A stretch of DNA of 64,000 nucleotides from Nitrospirota bacterium (GCA_016214845.1 JACRMS010000005.1:1-64000); one strand, 5' to 3'; positions 6,980 to 17,713 are shown, counted from the stretch's first letter. A program made the numbers and translations. The notes: a model not told the origin generated them from the sequence alone.

Positions 6980-9900
6980 TTCCTGGCCTTATCGAACGCC
7001 GTATTACCAAATCTTCTTACAGCCCAACAATATGCTTTGGCGTTTCCCTCACAGCTCCTTCTTGAATCACCATCCAGGCGTTCACATTCCTCCAGTGAGC
7101 AAGAACAAAAATCTTGATCACACGCAGCCTTAGATAGACCTTGTGCTTTCCCTTTACATCCGTAACAGTCGTCATGGGTCTGACAACATCCCGTAAAATT
7201 ATATGTGGGCCATTTATCAGGAAATATCTCGGACCAGCCTGAACCACAAACAAGTCCAGTCAGGTCTGTAAAGATGACGGGATTCCCTTTCGTGTAAAGA
7301 TACGGAAGTAAATCTTGAGGATTACGTAAAAGCATAGGCACGCGCCATGTTACAGTTGATTTAGAACAACTTGATTTTATCGGTTTTGAAATCATCGGCT
7401 GCAAGATCGGATCGCTTTCTACATATCGCCCTACTTCCGGCATATAATCTCTGTGCCAATTCTGGTGCAATCCCGTCTCTGAATCATAATACTGCCCAGG
7501 GAATCTGAGATTGTTTGTGACTGAACCACTGATAGATAATGGCTCTCCGAACGGCTTGAATTCTCCCTGCCAAACAGTACTTCCAGAGCTATCAGTCATC
7601 ACCACCGGCGTGCCAAGGTGGTCGTTGTGGTAGTAATAGATGTTGTTGCCGTCAACGTTATAATTCCCGCTGGCTACGGTTTTTGGGACTGCGCTGTAGT
7701 AAAGTGTTCCGTCAGGCTTGCGTATCTCTATCGCCATTGCATCAGGACTGCCGTCGGTTATTCTTGCAGTAAAAGTGCATCCTGAAATTGCTTCGCTCAC
7801 TCTGCCTGTTATCTTTGATGTTGTTCCCACTCCTGTGACTGTCACAATGTTTCCCGCAAATGATAATCCTGTTATTGATGTGCTGGCAAGAGAAAGTCTT
7901 TTGAGAGTGTAATAATACTTGAGGACACCCGTTAATAGTGATGATGTTTTTATATTCACTGACAAGGACGCCCTGAATAGTGGATACATGGGATCAGGGG
8001 AGTTGTAAGCAGCGCCTGAGATTGTTCCCTCTATTTTTGCCAAAGGCTGTCCGTTGAGATATACGTATTCGCTTGTGATTATGCCGGTGTCTGTTGTTTC
8101 GGCTATCAGCAAACCGTCCCGGTCATAATGATAAACAGTGCATGGTGTTACGTTACCAGCGCATTTTTTTATCCTCTGGCCCTTGCTGTTATAAATATAC
8201 TCTGCCAAAACAGCCCCGGTGTCAGTGACCCGTGTCAGTCTCTGGTTCTGGTTGTAAATGAACTGTCTGCTATTCTCGGAAACTGTGCTGCCGTTATTGT
8301 CATAACTGAAGTTAAACGTTTTTTCTCCAAGAACAGATGTGAGTTTATTTGCGGTATAACTATAAGAACTCGAGCCCGTACTCGTCGTCTCAGTTTGACG
8401 ATTGCCAACTCCGTCATATGAATAATTCAGACTTCCCCATGAACCGGCTGCATTAGCCAGCCTGTTGAGAGGATCATACGTGTAGGCCTTACTCTGTGAG
8501 GGATTCAGAACATCTGTAATAGCTGTGATGTTTCCGTTGCTATCTCTACTGTACGAAAACTGCTTCAGCATTCCAATGCTCAAGCTGTTCAACAGGTTGC
8601 GGTTGTCGTACGCCTTTGTTGTCACTATGCCATTACCATACATCATAGAAACAATGTCTCCGAACGGCTGATAACTGATATTGCTTACCAATGTCCTTGT
8701 CACTCCAAGATATGTTTCGGCAATTGAGACAACTTTGTTTAGCTGGTTGTAAGTATAAGTTATCATTCGTCCACCGGGATATGTGATTGTCAAAACATTA
8801 CCATTCAGATCATATGTGTATTCTGTTCGATAGATTATGTTGTTAACTTTCCTGGTCTCTTTTGTCACCCTGCCCATTTTATCATAGTCATACCATGTGG
8901 TTCCCGATGGATCGGTCATCATACAGAGCCTGCCTTTGCCGTTAAGACAATTGTCATAAGTATAAGCAATGTTCTGTATTGAATCCGGGAACTGTGTTGC
9001 CGTCTGGCGGTTGAGAGCATCGTAAGCATAAGTCGTTGCTGTCCCGTTTGCGTCTGTCTTTGTAATCATGTTGCCGCTGGCATCAAATGTGTAAGTTGTC
9101 GTACCCGTATCCGGGCTTGTGTTTGAGATAAGACGGTTGAGGTTGTCATAGGTATAAGTCGTTACATTTCCATTGGCGTCGGTTATTGATGTCAGGTTAT
9201 TTCTCTTGTCATAAGTGTATGAAGTAACCCCGCTGTTCGTGTCTGTGACTGAAACCAGCCTGTTCAAAGCGTCATACGCGTTGGTCGTAACATTTCCATT
9301 CTCGTCTCTCTTCGTGAGGACATTTCCCAGCGCATCATGACCTTGCTCTGTGTTTGTGCCATCTGCATGTGTAGTCCTCGTCAGCCTGTTATGGCCGTCG
9401 TATGTATAACTCTCTAATGTGATTATATTGTTTAAATCGTCCCTGATAATCATTGACGTCATGTTGCCTTCGGCGTCGTATGTGTAATTGGTCGAGCTTC
9501 CCGCAGCGTCTGTTGTCCTGGTTAACCTATTGATAGTGTCATAGGTAAATATCGTCCTGTGTCCGTCAGCATCCGTTACAGCCGTCCTGTTACCGGCTGC
9601 GTCGTATTCATAATTGATCACTCCTCCATCGGGTTTTGTCTCTCTTATTAACCTGTCTCGTAAATCGTATTCATAGACCGTTGTATTTCCATTGGCGTCT
9701 GTTACTGAAAGGAGATTGCCTATGATGTCATATGTATAGGTGATTGTCTGGTTCAACGCATTGGTGACAGAGGCAAGATTACCGTACTGGTCGTAGGTAT
9801 TTGTCGTTGTCCTTCCATTCGGGTCTGTTGTTGTCAGTACTTGCCCGTATGCATTATAAGTATAAGCAGTCGTTCTTTCATCAGTAGTCCCATGAGCCTC

Positions 9901-11754
9901 TGTCTTTGTAAGCATGTTGCCGGAAGTATCATATGAATAGCCTGTAATTATTCCGTCATCGTCCATCTCAGTCAACACTTGACCGAGGCTGTTATAAGTG
10001 TAAGTAGTAGTTCTATCATCAACCGTCCCGTATGCCTCTGTCTTTGTAAGCATATTGCCGTTTGCGTCATAAGTCATGGTCGTGACATTGGCGTTTGCGT
10101 CTGTTGTCGATGTGACATTGCGGTTATTGTCATATGTCCTGGATGTATCGCCCTGCCCGCACTCCTTGCATCCCGGCCCTGAGATGTTAGTCGGATGGCT
10201 TACGCCGAGGGTCTTATCAATCGTGTATGTCGTCACACTTCCTAAGGAGTCAGTTACAATCGACTGCGTATCGCTGAGATAATTGATCGTCAGCTTTTCA
10301 TTTGTCCCATCCGAAGATGAAGTAGTAGCCCTGCCTTGTGCATCGTAATCATGCTTCTCTATGTAGAGACCATTTTCATTTTTTATTCCTGACAATCTCC
10401 AGCCCGCGCCTGTTTTAAACACATATTCGTAATCTCTATAACTGTTGTCAGGATAGGTAACCTTGTTAAGATATGTGCCATAAGCATAATTTATCGTATT
10501 TCCGTCAGGAAGTGTAATCGATGTTATTTTCGTACTTGATGAAGGGTTATAGGAAACAGTAATTGTCCTGCCGTAAGGGTCTGTTATCTGTGTAAGTTTA
10601 TTGTTTGTTCCACGTGTTAAGGTTATCCTGTTCCCGTTCCTGTCTATTACGGAAGTGAGATAACCGGATGCGTTGAATTCTTCCTTGCTGCCGTCAAAAA
10701 ATTCTCTCACAAAAGTGTTGTCAGTATTTTTTAAAAGCCGGCTTTTTTCTCCCTTTGGAAACTCAACATCGTAAACACCGTCTCCATCGTTGTCTATATA
10801 ATAAACATCGGAGCCGTCAGGGTTGATGACCTTATAGGTGTTTCCGGCGCTGTTCGGGAACTTGATTGCCCTCGTGTCAAATGTATGCCCCCATCCCTGT
10901 CCAAATCCCCTCATTGTTGTTTCAGCGCTGTCATAATACCTTGTGAATGATATAGGCATTTTGCCCTTGAGAGTGAAATCAGTCTCGCTCGCGTAGACAT
11001 TGCCGCTTGCCACGCTGACAGGCTTGCCGACATTCACCGGGCAAGAATCCTCGGGTTCGATATAGACAAGTTTTTCATGGATGCTGCCTGCACTCACACA
11101 CCATGTATAGACCTTTAATAATACGAATCCTTTTTTATTGGAAAAATCATATGGAATTTCAATTGAGCCGCTCAGGGGATGATTGCCCTCACTATAGATT
11201 GTTTGATTGTCTACGGCAACTGAAAGGGTCCTGTTATAATTTTCCAGATCATTGGAATAAGTAAAATTATAGCTAATGATTATTTTCCTACCTCTCTTGA
11301 CATAGTCATTTAATATATCCCCCATATCATCTTGTACTTTTATCTCAATTTCTCTGCCTAAAGGAAGATGTATGGTACTTTCCAACTTCGAAGAATCAAA
11401 TATATACTTGCATGCCCTCGTACCGTAAAGATCTACCGACCAGTTATAACCGCTGTATAAAACCGAAAATGTATATCGCCCCGGTTTTCTACAGGAGAAA
11501 TTATATTGCTTATCAATTGTAATCGTGTTTGATGCAGAGCTTGCAAAATCGAACGCTTCGAAATTAAGCCATATATTTGCCCATGATCCAGCATTAACGC
11601 CCTCCGGCACGCACTCAAAACCTTCCGACCCTGAAAGAGTCACTATGCCATCTTCGCCAAGTTCAGCTGAAAAACTGCCAGCCTCTGCCGGAGCATAAAA
11701 TGTAAAAACAGCAAATAAAAGACACGACAATAAAACTAATATTTTTCCCTTCAT
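6967..11754 (-). CDS. Secreted RHS/YD-repeat protein with C-terminal phospholipase A2-like toxin domain
   Basis: A 1595-residue protein. The N-terminus is a Sec signal peptide (MKGKILVLLSCLLFAVFTFY, cut near AEA). A region of about 200 residues precedes a DUF6531-like start of the RHS shell (CPVNVGKPVSVASGN). Dozens of YD repeats (GxxxxxxYDxxGN) run from about 340 to 1400. The RHS core end is unusual: after RYVESDP there is an insertion of about 30 residues before YLYTKGNPVIFTDLTGL. The last about 90 residues are cysteine-rich and contain GCCQTHDDCYG (His near 1527) followed by ACDQDFCSC, matching the CC-x2-HD-x-C catalytic signature of secreted phospholipase A2. The start has a GGGGGG ribosome site. 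It is likely a polymorphic toxin or secreted effector. Confidence 0.88.
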   Translation of the reverse strand: MKGKILVLLSCLLFAVFTFYAPAEAGSFSAELGEDGIVTLSGSEGFECVPEGVNAGSWANIWLNFEAFDFASSASNTITIDKQYNFSCRKPGRYTFSVLYSGYNWSVDLYGTRACKYIFDSSKLESTIHLPLGREIEIKVQDDMGDILNDYVKRGRKIIISYNFTYSNDLENYNRTLSVAVDNQTIYSEGNHPLSGSIEIPYDFSNKKGFVLLKVYTWCVSAGSIHEKLVYIEPEDSCPVNVGKPVSVASGNVYASETDFTLKGKMPISFTRYYDSAETTMRGFGQGWGHTFDTRAIKFPNSAGNTYKVINPDGSDVYYIDNDGDGVYDVEFPKGEKSRLLKNTDNTFVREFFDGSKEEFNASGYLTSVIDRNGNRITLTRGTNNKLTQITDPYGRTITVSYNPSSSTKITSITLPDGNTINYAYGTYLNKVTYPDNSYRDYEYVFKTGAGWRLSGIKNENGLYIEKHDYDAQGRATTSSSDGTNEKLTINYLSDTQSIVTDSLGSVTTYTIDKTLGVSHPTNISGPGCKECGQGDTSRTYDNNRNVTSTTDANANVTTMTYDANGNMLTKTEAYGTVDDRTTTYTYNSLGQVLTEMDDDGIITGYSYDTSGNMLTKTEAHGTTDERTTAYTYNAYGQVLTTTDPNGRTTTNTYDQYGNLASVTNALNQTITYTYDIIGNLLSVTDANGNTTVYEYDLRDRLIRETKPDGGVINYEYDAAGNRTAVTDADGHRTIFTYDTINRLTRTTDAAGSSTNYTYDAEGNMTSMIIRDDLNNIITLESYTYDGHNRLTRTTHADGTNTEQGHDALGNVLTKRDENGNVTTNAYDALNRLVSVTDTNSGVTSYTYDKRNNLTSITDANGNVTTYTYDNLNRLISNTSPDTGTTTYTFDASGNMITKTDANGTATTYAYDALNRQTATQFPDSIQNIAYTYDNCLNGKGRLCMMTDPSGTTWYDYDKMGRVTKETRKVNNIIYRTEYTYDLNGNVLTITYPGGRMITYTYNQLNKVVSIAETYLGVTRTLVSNISYQPFGDIVSMMYGNGIVTTKAYDNRNLLNSLSIGMLKQFSYSRDSNGNITAITDVLNPSQSKAYTYDPLNRLANAAGSWGSLNYSYDGVGNRQTETTSTGSSSYSYTANKLTSVLGEKTFNFSYDNNGSTVSENSRQFIYNQNQRLTRVTDTGAVLAEYIYNSKGQRIKKCAGNVTPCTVYHYDRDGLLIAETTDTGIITSEYVYLNGQPLAKIEGTISGAAYNSPDPMYPLFRASLSVNIKTSSLLTGVLKYYYTLKRLSLASTSITGLSFAGNIVTVTGVGTTSKITGRVSEAISGCTFTARITDGSPDAMAIEIRKPDGTLYYSAVPKTVASGNYNVDGNNIYYYHNDHLGTPVVMTDSSGSTVWQGEFKPFGEPLSISGSVTNNLRFPGQYYDSETGLHQNWHRDYMPEVGRYVESDPILQPMISKPIKSSCSKSTVTWRVPMLLRNPQDLLPYLYTKGNPVIFTDLTGLVCGSGWSEIFPDKWPTYNFTGCCQTHDDCYGCKGKAQGLSKAACDQDFCSCSLEECERLDGDSRRSCEGNAKAYCWAVRRFGNTAFDKARKCCK

Positions 11755-11889
11755 GTTGTCCCCCCAAAAAAAGTTTTTTGAAATTTTGGATAGGTTAATT
11801 TACCACTTCTTTAAATCTGCTGTCACCTGTCCGAAAGGACAGGTAGTAATTTTCCAATCTGTTTCCCTGTCATGTGTTAAAATGTACAA

Positions 11890-12483
11890 ATGAAATCCTT
11901 TGTTGTCGCAATTTCGGGGGCGAGCGGGTCTGTCTACGGCGTCAGGCTTGTGGAGGAACTGCTCAGATCCAAAATCCTTGTCCATCTCTGCATCTCCCAG
12001 CAATCCTTTTCAATCATCAGGATGGAGACAGGCATTGACCTGTCAGGCAGGACGGAATCTGAAACTGTTAAGAAGATACAGAAACACTTCGCCTCCAAAA
12101 ATGTCAGATACCACAGCGAACACAATCTTGCGGCCCCCGTGTCGAGCGGGTCTTTTCCGACGGACGGGATGTTTGTCGTGCCGTGTTCCATGAAGACGCT
12201 TTCAGGGATCGCAAACGGCTACGCCAACAACTTGATCGAAAGGACCGCGGACGTCATGTTGAAGGAAGGAAGAAGGCTGATACTTGCGCCGAGGGAGATG
12301 CCTTTCAGCGCAATTCATCTTGAGAACATGCTTAAGCTCGCCCGCCTCGGAGTAACAATCGCCCCGCCCATCCCGGCCTTTTATCACAAGCCGAAGGACA
12401 TTGACGACATGGTGGATTTTGTAGTGGGAAAGGTCCTCGACACCGCAGGCGTCGGCCATAATTTGTTCAAGAGATGGGGATGA
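11890..12483 (+). CDS. ubiX: Flavin prenyltransferase UbiX
   Basis: A 197-residue flavoprotein that prenylates FMN for UbiD-type decarboxylases. It starts MKSFVVAISGASGSVYGVRL, the family's nucleotide-binding signature, and contains VPCSMKTLSGIANGYANNLI and LILAPREMPFSAIHL, both conserved. No ubiD gene is in the window; the partner should lie elsewhere and may serve menaquinone-type or aromatic acid metabolism. Transcribed divergently from the RHS gene. Confidence 0.93.
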   Translation: MKSFVVAISGASGSVYGVRLVEELLRSKILVHLCISQQSFSIIRMETGIDLSGRTESETVKKIQKHFASKNVRYHSEHNLAAPVSSGSFPTDGMFVVPCSMKTLSGIANGYANNLIERTADVMLKEGRRLILAPREMPFSAIHLENMLKLARLGVTIAPPIPAFYHKPKDIDDMVDFVVGKVLDTAGVGHNLFKRWG

Positions 12484-12525
12484 ATAACAGAAGATTTGCA
12501 GTTGAGGAATTAGGGTCAAATTAGT

Positions 12526-12578
12526 CGTCATGCCCGAAGTGTCTGGATTCCCCGCTTACTGACTGCGGGAATGACAAC
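12526..12578. repeat. GTCAT...ATGAC-type palindromic repeat
   Basis: CGTCATGCCCG at the left pairs with CGGGAATGAC at the right, with a GGATTCCCCGC inner segment. This is the widespread GTCATTCCCGC-type intergenic palindrome. It sits between the convergent ubiX and HD-GYP genes and may serve as a bidirectional terminator. Confidence 0.6.
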
Positions 12579-12601
12579 TAAAGTGTTCGATTTAATTTTT
12601 A

Positions 12602-13654
12602 TCAATCAGGATGTGTTTCAAATATCTCTTTGAATGTCGGGGACAGTTCTTTAAAGGCATTTAAGACATCGGGGTCGAAGTGTTCGGGCCTTGTCCTTCC
12701 GTCCCCGCTGATTATTATCTCCATTGTTTCTTCATGAAGGAAGGGAGGCTTGTACGGCCTTTTGCTCATCAACGCGTCGTACTGGTCGCAGATCATGACT
12801 ATCCGGCCTTCAAGCGGTATCGTTTCCCCTTTCAGTTTCCTGGGATAGCCCGTGCCGTCCCATCTTTCATGGTGATTGAGCGCGATGGAGGCCCCCATCT
12901 GTATTGCAGGATGTGAAGAACCGTTAAGGATATTGTGTCCCATAGTTGTATGCGCCTTCATAATTTCAAACTCCTCAGGGGTAAAAGGGCCGGGCTTTAA
13001 AAGTATATTGTCCGGGATGCCTATTTTTCCCAGGTCATGGAGCGAGCTTGCATAGGTTATAGCGTCGATGAACTCCAGGGGCATGTTCAGCGACTCGGCT
13101 ATTTTGTTTGCATAAAGCCCTATTCTTGATACATGAGCGCCTGTGCCTGTGTCCCTGAATTCCGCAACTGTTGTCAGACGCTTTATTACCTCCCGGCTTA
13201 AATTGTAAATCTGCTGTGTCTGCTTCCTTACGGTGTCCTCAAGCCTTTGTTTATAATCCTCTTCCAGCTCAAGAAGCCCGGTATACCTCATGGCCTTCTC
13301 TATTGTGTGGATAATATACTCCGGGGAGTAAGGCTTCGTTATAAAATCAAACGCCCCTCTCTTTATAGCGCCGATGGCCGTCTCCAGCTCGGCATAGCCG
13401 GTCATCAGGATTACAGGCATCTTTGGATTAATGTCATGCACCCTGCCGAGAAGATCTATCCCCGACATGCCCGGCATCTTAATATCAGTCAGTATTAGGC
13501 GGACATTGTTTTCAATGAAGCACCTCATGGCATCTTCGCCGCTCATGCAGGGCTTGATGTTGTAGCCATGCGCCAGGAGCAGTTTGGAAATAGACCCGAG
13601 CACATACTTGTCATCATCAACAACGAGGATGTATTTTTTTTCGTCGGAATTCAT
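12602..13654 (-). CDS. Response regulator with HD-GYP cyclic-di-GMP phosphodiesterase domain
   Basis: A 350-residue protein. The receiver domain (about 8-125) has an intact phosphoacceptor in LILTDIKMPGMSG. A short helical linker (about 130-160) leads to an HD-GYP domain (about 160-345) with SSLHDLGKIGIPD (HD pair) and HHERWDGTGYP (HD-GYP signature). It should hydrolyse cyclic di-GMP when phosphorylated. The start overlaps the end of the hybrid kinase gene by four bases, so the kinase at 13651-16023 is the obvious partner. Confidence 0.93.
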   Translation of the reverse strand: MNSDEKKYILVVDDDKYVLGSISKLLLAHGYNIKPCMSGEDAMRCFIENNVRLILTDIKMPGMSGIDLLGRVHDINPKMPVILMTGYAELETAIGAIKRGAFDFITKPYSPEYIIHTIEKAMRYTGLLELEEDYKQRLEDTVRKQTQQIYNLSREVIKRLTTVAEFRDTGTGAHVSRIGLYANKIAESLNMPLEFIDAITYASSLHDLGKIGIPDNILLKPGPFTPEEFEIMKAHTTMGHNILNGSSHPAIQMGASIALNHHERWDGTGYPRKLKGETIPLEGRIVMICDQYDALMSKRPYKPPFLHEETMEIIISGDGRTRPEHFDPDVLNAFKELSPTFKEIFETHPD

Positions 13655-16023
13655 GCGTCAAGCACCTCTCTTATCTTTCTCATAAGATCATTCGGCTGGA
13701 CCGGTTTCGGGACAAAATGCAACAATCCCCTTCCCTCGACCGCTACTTTTGCGGAATAGCCGCTTGTAAAAATGACCTTCATATCAGGCGCCATATTTTT
13801 TATTTCTTCAAAGGCCTCTATGCCGTTCTTTTTCGGCATCATCACGTCGAACAGGAGCAATTGGACCTTATCACGATTGTCCATGAATTTTTTAACGGCA
13901 TCGGCCCCGTCCGCCGCCTCAATGACCTTATATCCGAATTCCCCAAGGATGATCTTCAGGGTCTTTCTGACTTCATGTTCGTCTTCGGCAAGCAGTATCG
14001 TCTCTTTGCCGCCGGACGGGAAAGACCCCTCAGCGCGCTCCTTTTCGCCGGGCCTGTCTTTTATTATCGGCAGATATATTTTAAATGTTGAGCCGTTCCT
14101 CAATTCGCTGTGAACGTCAATGTAACCGCCGTGCTGTTTTACAATGCCGTAAACCATGGAAAGACCGAGCCCCGTGCCCTTTCCAACTTCCTTGGTTGTA
14201 AAGAAAGGCTCGAACATCTTTCCTTTTGTCGTCTCATCCATACCTGTGCCGCTGTCGCTTACTGAAAGAAGCGCGTATGCGCCAGGCCTTGCATTCTTGC
14301 GGGTCCTGATAAACTCGCTGTCGTGTTCAACGCATACAGTCCTTATAGACAAGACCCCGCCTCCGGGCATTGCGTCGCGCGCATTTGAGGCGAGATTCAT
14401 AAGGGCCTGTTCTATCTGAACGCTGTCGGCCATGATTATCAAATCCCTGCCTGCAAGGTCCATCTTTATATCAATGCCTTCGCCTGTCAGCTTCGGCAGA
14501 AATCTTACCGCGTCTTCTATGATTTTATTGAGATTGACAGGCCTGAGAGAGACGGCCTGCTTTCTGCTGAAGGCAAGGAGGTTGCTGACAAGGCTGGCCC
14601 CCCGTTCCGTTATGCCGAGTATCTGGTCAATAATGTGCGAATGCTGATTATTGTCCTGCAATTTCATTTTTAAAAGATTACCGTAGCCTATGATCGCGGT
14701 GAGCATGTTGTTGAAGTCATGCGCGATCCCCCCGGCAAGCTGGCCTACCGCCTCCATCTTCTGGGCATGAATAAGCTGGTCTTCGAGCATCTTCCGCTCG
14801 GAGATGTCTCTGACAATGCTGAGGTTAAACAGCTTCCCGCCGAGCTCAAGCATCGTCGCATTGACTTCAATAAGCACAGGGACGCCGTCTTTTCTGATAT
14901 GGTGCAGTCCTGAAATGTTTGAAACAGGGCCTGACTGCGAGATTTCTTTCAATCTCTCCATGACTAAGTCAAGTTCATCCTCAGGGTGAAGCGCGGTGAT
15001 CTTCATTTTTTTCAGCTCTTCATCCGTATACCCGTCCATCTCCGCGGCTTTATTGTTGCAGTCTATGATCTGCGCCGTCTCAGGATCGATCAAATATATG
15101 GCGTCATTGGCATGTTCAAAGAGCATGCGGTACCTCCCTTCGCTCTTTTGAAGGGATTCCTCCATCTCTTTGCGCCCGGTGATGTCCTCGACTATCCCAA
15201 CGCCGCCTTTGACATTTCCCAGGGAATCAAAGAGAGGGGCAGTCCGCATGGACACCCAGATTTCGGCAGGGCCGTTTGTGGCGCGGTAAAAGCCTTCATA
15301 GTGTCCTTCAATTCCATCTATCGCCTTCCAGATTGCCGGAAGCACGCTCTGGTCCTTCAGCTTCTTCATATCAAACCCTATGAGTTTTTCGCGGCTTGAC
15401 TGGAGGATATCGATAAAGCGGTCATTGCAATCGGTGATGAACAGTTCTCTGTCGTAATGGAACACCCCTATGGGGGTGTTATGAAACAGCAGGCGATACA
15501 GTTCTTCACCCTGTCTTAACTTTTCCACGGACTCCTGTAGTCCGGCCTTCTCTTCGAGCAGTGCCCTGTGTCTTATCACAAGTTCTTTTAATTCCTGGTC
15601 AAGCTTTATCGCGAGGTTTTCATCACTGACTTCTTTGAAACGCGTATCCGGCACTTTGAATTCCTGTATAACATCTTTTATGCTTTTCAGTAATTCATCA
15701 GATCCAAGCGGTTTGATTATAAAACGGGATGCGCCGAGGGCCATTGCCAGTTTCTCATCTTCAGGGGATGTGTTTGGACCAGCATAAAAGACAAAAGGGA
15801 CCTTGCTGAGATGTTCGTCTTTCCTGACCTCCTGGCAGAGGCTGAACCCGTCCATTTCAGACATGTTGATAGCGGATATAAACATGTCAGGCGGTGACTG
15901 CCTCGCTGACTTCAGGGCCTCAATGCCGTTTGAGGCCTCTTCCACAGCGCACTCCGCAGAGCAGAGAATATTCCTGAGGACTACCCTTGCTTCGTCGCTG
16001 TCGTCAACGATGAGTATTTTCAT
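13651..16023 (-). CDS. Hybrid sensor histidine kinase, REC-PAS-PAS-HisKA-HATPase-REC
   Basis: A 790-residue cytoplasmic kinase with no membrane segments. The N-terminal receiver-like domain (1-120) has the acidic pair VDDSD, but its phosphoacceptor position reads FISAINMSEMDG, i.e. Ala51 in place of Asp, so it is probably a pseudo-receiver. Two PAS domains follow (about 175-295 and 298-420). The HisKA H-box is GGIAHDFNNML near 440, with HATPase motifs GTGLGLSMVYGIV near 615-630. The C-terminal receiver (about 670-790) is intact (LLFDVMMPKKNG). It is operonic with the HD-GYP regulator. Confidence 0.92.
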   Translation of the reverse strand: MKILIVDDSDEARVVLRNILCSAECAVEEASNGIEALKSARQSPPDMFISAINMSEMDGFSLCQEVRKDEHLSKVPFVFYAGPNTSPEDEKLAMALGASRFIIKPLGSDELLKSIKDVIQEFKVPDTRFKEVSDENLAIKLDQELKELVIRHRALLEEKAGLQESVEKLRQGEELYRLLFHNTPIGVFHYDRELFITDCNDRFIDILQSSREKLIGFDMKKLKDQSVLPAIWKAIDGIEGHYEGFYRATNGPAEIWVSMRTAPLFDSLGNVKGGVGIVEDITGRKEMEESLQKSEGRYRMLFEHANDAIYLIDPETAQIIDCNNKAAEMDGYTDEELKKMKITALHPEDELDLVMERLKEISQSGPVSNISGLHHIRKDGVPVLIEVNATMLELGGKLFNLSIVRDISERKMLEDQLIHAQKMEAVGQLAGGIAHDFNNMLTAIIGYGNLLKMKLQDNNQHSHIIDQILGITERGASLVSNLLAFSRKQAVSLRPVNLNKIIEDAVRFLPKLTGEGIDIKMDLAGRDLIIMADSVQIEQALMNLASNARDAMPGGGVLSIRTVCVEHDSEFIRTRKNARPGAYALLSVSDSGTGMDETTKGKMFEPFFTTKEVGKGTGLGLSMVYGIVKQHGGYIDVHSELRNGSTFKIYLPIIKDRPGEKERAEGSFPSGGKETILLAEDEHEVRKTLKIILGEFGYKVIEAADGADAVKKFMDNRDKVQLLLFDVMMPKKNGIEAFEEIKNMAPDMKVIFTSGYSAKVAVEGRGLLHFVPKPVQPNDLMRKIREVLDA

Positions 16024-16171
16024 TTTTTAATTATCCGGTCAGGGTATTATCCGCTATAGCTCTCCGCCCTGTCAAATTTTCAAAAACCGGACAAAGAAAT
16101 GTGCGGAGTAGCGAGCCGGGATTATACAAATGTTGTTGATATTAAGCCGGGCCTTATGTAATATTTGACTG

Positions 16172-17713
16172 ATGATACCTGGAACAGACAGAGAGCAGAA
16201 AACAGAATCCATAGTCCGTAAAAACAGGGAGCTTGCCGCCATCCTCGAAGTCAGCAAGGTGTTGACCGCGTCTTTTGACCTGGAGAAGAACCTTTCATCT
16301 ACGATGGCGACCCTCGGCAGCCTGCTTGAGATGCAGAGGGGCTGCGTATTTCTCCTTGACCGCACCTCAGGGGAACTGCATATCGTAGCGGCGCACGGGC
16401 TTACAAAGGAAAATATTGAGAGAGGCAAATACCACATCGGAGAGGGAATAGTAGGAAGGGTGCTTGAAAAAAGGACGCCCATGGTGATCCCCAATATCGG
16501 CAAGGAGCCGCTCTTTCTGAACAAGACAGGGTCGCGCCCTGAAAAAGACGGGATCTCGTTTCTAAGCGTCCCGATAGAATTCAAAAAAGAAGCCCTGGGC
16601 GTGTTGAGCGTGGACAGGATCTACTCAAAAAAACACGGCAGCGTGGATGACGACCTGAGGGTGCTGGCAATAGTCGCCTCTTTGATCGCCCAGTTTATAA
16701 AACTGTGGGAAAGCTTTGAAAAGGTGGAGAAGGAAAAAGAGCATTTAAAAAGCGAGTTAAAGGAACGATACAGCATAGAGAATGTCATCGGCAAATCAGA
16801 CAGGATGCAGGAGGTCTTTGCCGCTGTCCACCGTGTGGCCCCGACAAAGGCGACGGTCATTTTACGTGGAGAGAGCGGCACGGGAAAAGAGTTGATAGCC
16901 AAGGCCCTTCATTACATGAGCCATAGAAGCAAGGGGCCTTTTATTAAATTCAACTGCGCTTCGATCCCGGAGGGGCTCCTGGAGTCGGAGCTTTTCGGCC
17001 ACGAAAAAGGCGCGTTTACCGGCGCGATCGCCTCACGAAAGGGCAAGTTCGAGCTGGCACACAAAGGGACGATCTTCCTTGACGAAGTCGGCGACCTGCC
17101 GCTTACGCTTCAGCCGAAGATACTGCGGGTCTTGCAGGAGAGGGAATTTGAACCCGTGGGAAGCGAAAAGACGGTCAAGGTGGACGTCAGGATAATCACC
17201 GCTACAAGCAGGAACCTTGAAAGTCTCGTGTCGCAGGGCAAATTCAGGGAAGACCTTTACTACCGCCTGAACGTCATCCCGGTCTTCCTTCCCCCGCTCA
17301 GGGAAAGAGGAGAGGACATTACCGCGCTGATAGAGTATTTCCTCAGGAAGTTCAATAAAGAGCATGGCCGTTCCGTCGGCCTGGACAAAAACGCGCTTCA
17401 GGTGCTTATGAATTATGATTGGCCGGGTAATGTGAGGGAACTGGAAAACACCATTGAGAGACTGGTGATAATGTCGACTTCAAATACCATCACACCGCCT
17501 GACCTGCCTGATTCGCTCAGCATAAGCAGGCCGAAGAATTTGGGCAAATCACTTTCACTGACAACGAATATAATTGAAATTGAAAAGACAAATATCCTTG
17601 ACGCCCTTGAAAAAGCGCACTGGGTCCAGGCAAAGGCCGCAAAGCTTCTTGGCATAACACCGAGACAGATCGGGTACAAGATGAAGAAATACGGGATAGA
17701 GGATAAAAATTGA
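16172..17713 (+). CDS. NifA-like sigma-54-dependent transcriptional activator (GAF-AAA+-Fis)
   Basis: A 513-residue enhancer-binding protein. The GAF sensor domain spans about residues 20-170. The AAA+ core has Walker A GESGTGKE near 233 and the sigma-54 contact loop GAFTGA near 280. The C-terminal Fis-type helix-turn-helix is at about 465-510 ([20 protein letters not shown]). The GAF-AAA-Fis layout with the segment [20 protein letters not shown] is that of NifA/AnfA/VnfA and related activators. No nif genes are in the window, so I leave the symbol empty. Divergent from the hybrid kinase. Confidence 0.9.
   Translation: MIPGTDREQKTESIVRKNRELAAILEVSKVLTASFDLEKNLSSTMATLGSLLEMQRGCVFLLDRTSGELHIVAAHGLTKENIERGKYHIGEGIVGRVLEKRTPMVIPNIGKEPLFLNKTGSRPEKDGISFLSVPIEFKKEALGVLSVDRIYSKKHGSVDDDLRVLAIVASLIAQFIKLWESFEKVEKEKEHLKSELKERYSIENVIGKSDRMQEVFAAVHRVAPTKATVILRGESGTGKELIAKALHYMSHRSKGPFIKFNCASIPEGLLESELFGHEKGAFTGAIASRKGKFELAHKGTIFLDEVGDLPLTLQPKILRVLQEREFEPVGSEKTVKVDVRIITATSRNLESLVSQGKFREDLYYRLNVIPVFLPPLRERGEDITALIEYFLRKFNKEHGRSVGLDKNALQVLMNYDWPGNVRELENTIERLVIMSTSNTITPPDLPDSLSISRPKNLGKSLSLTTNIIEIEKTNILDALEKAHWVQAKAAKLLGITPRQIGYKMKKYGIEDKN

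Noticed and set aside
6967-11754. Long open frames opposite the RHS gene
   Set aside because: They mirror the regular YD-repeat codon pattern and have no ribosome sites or family features.
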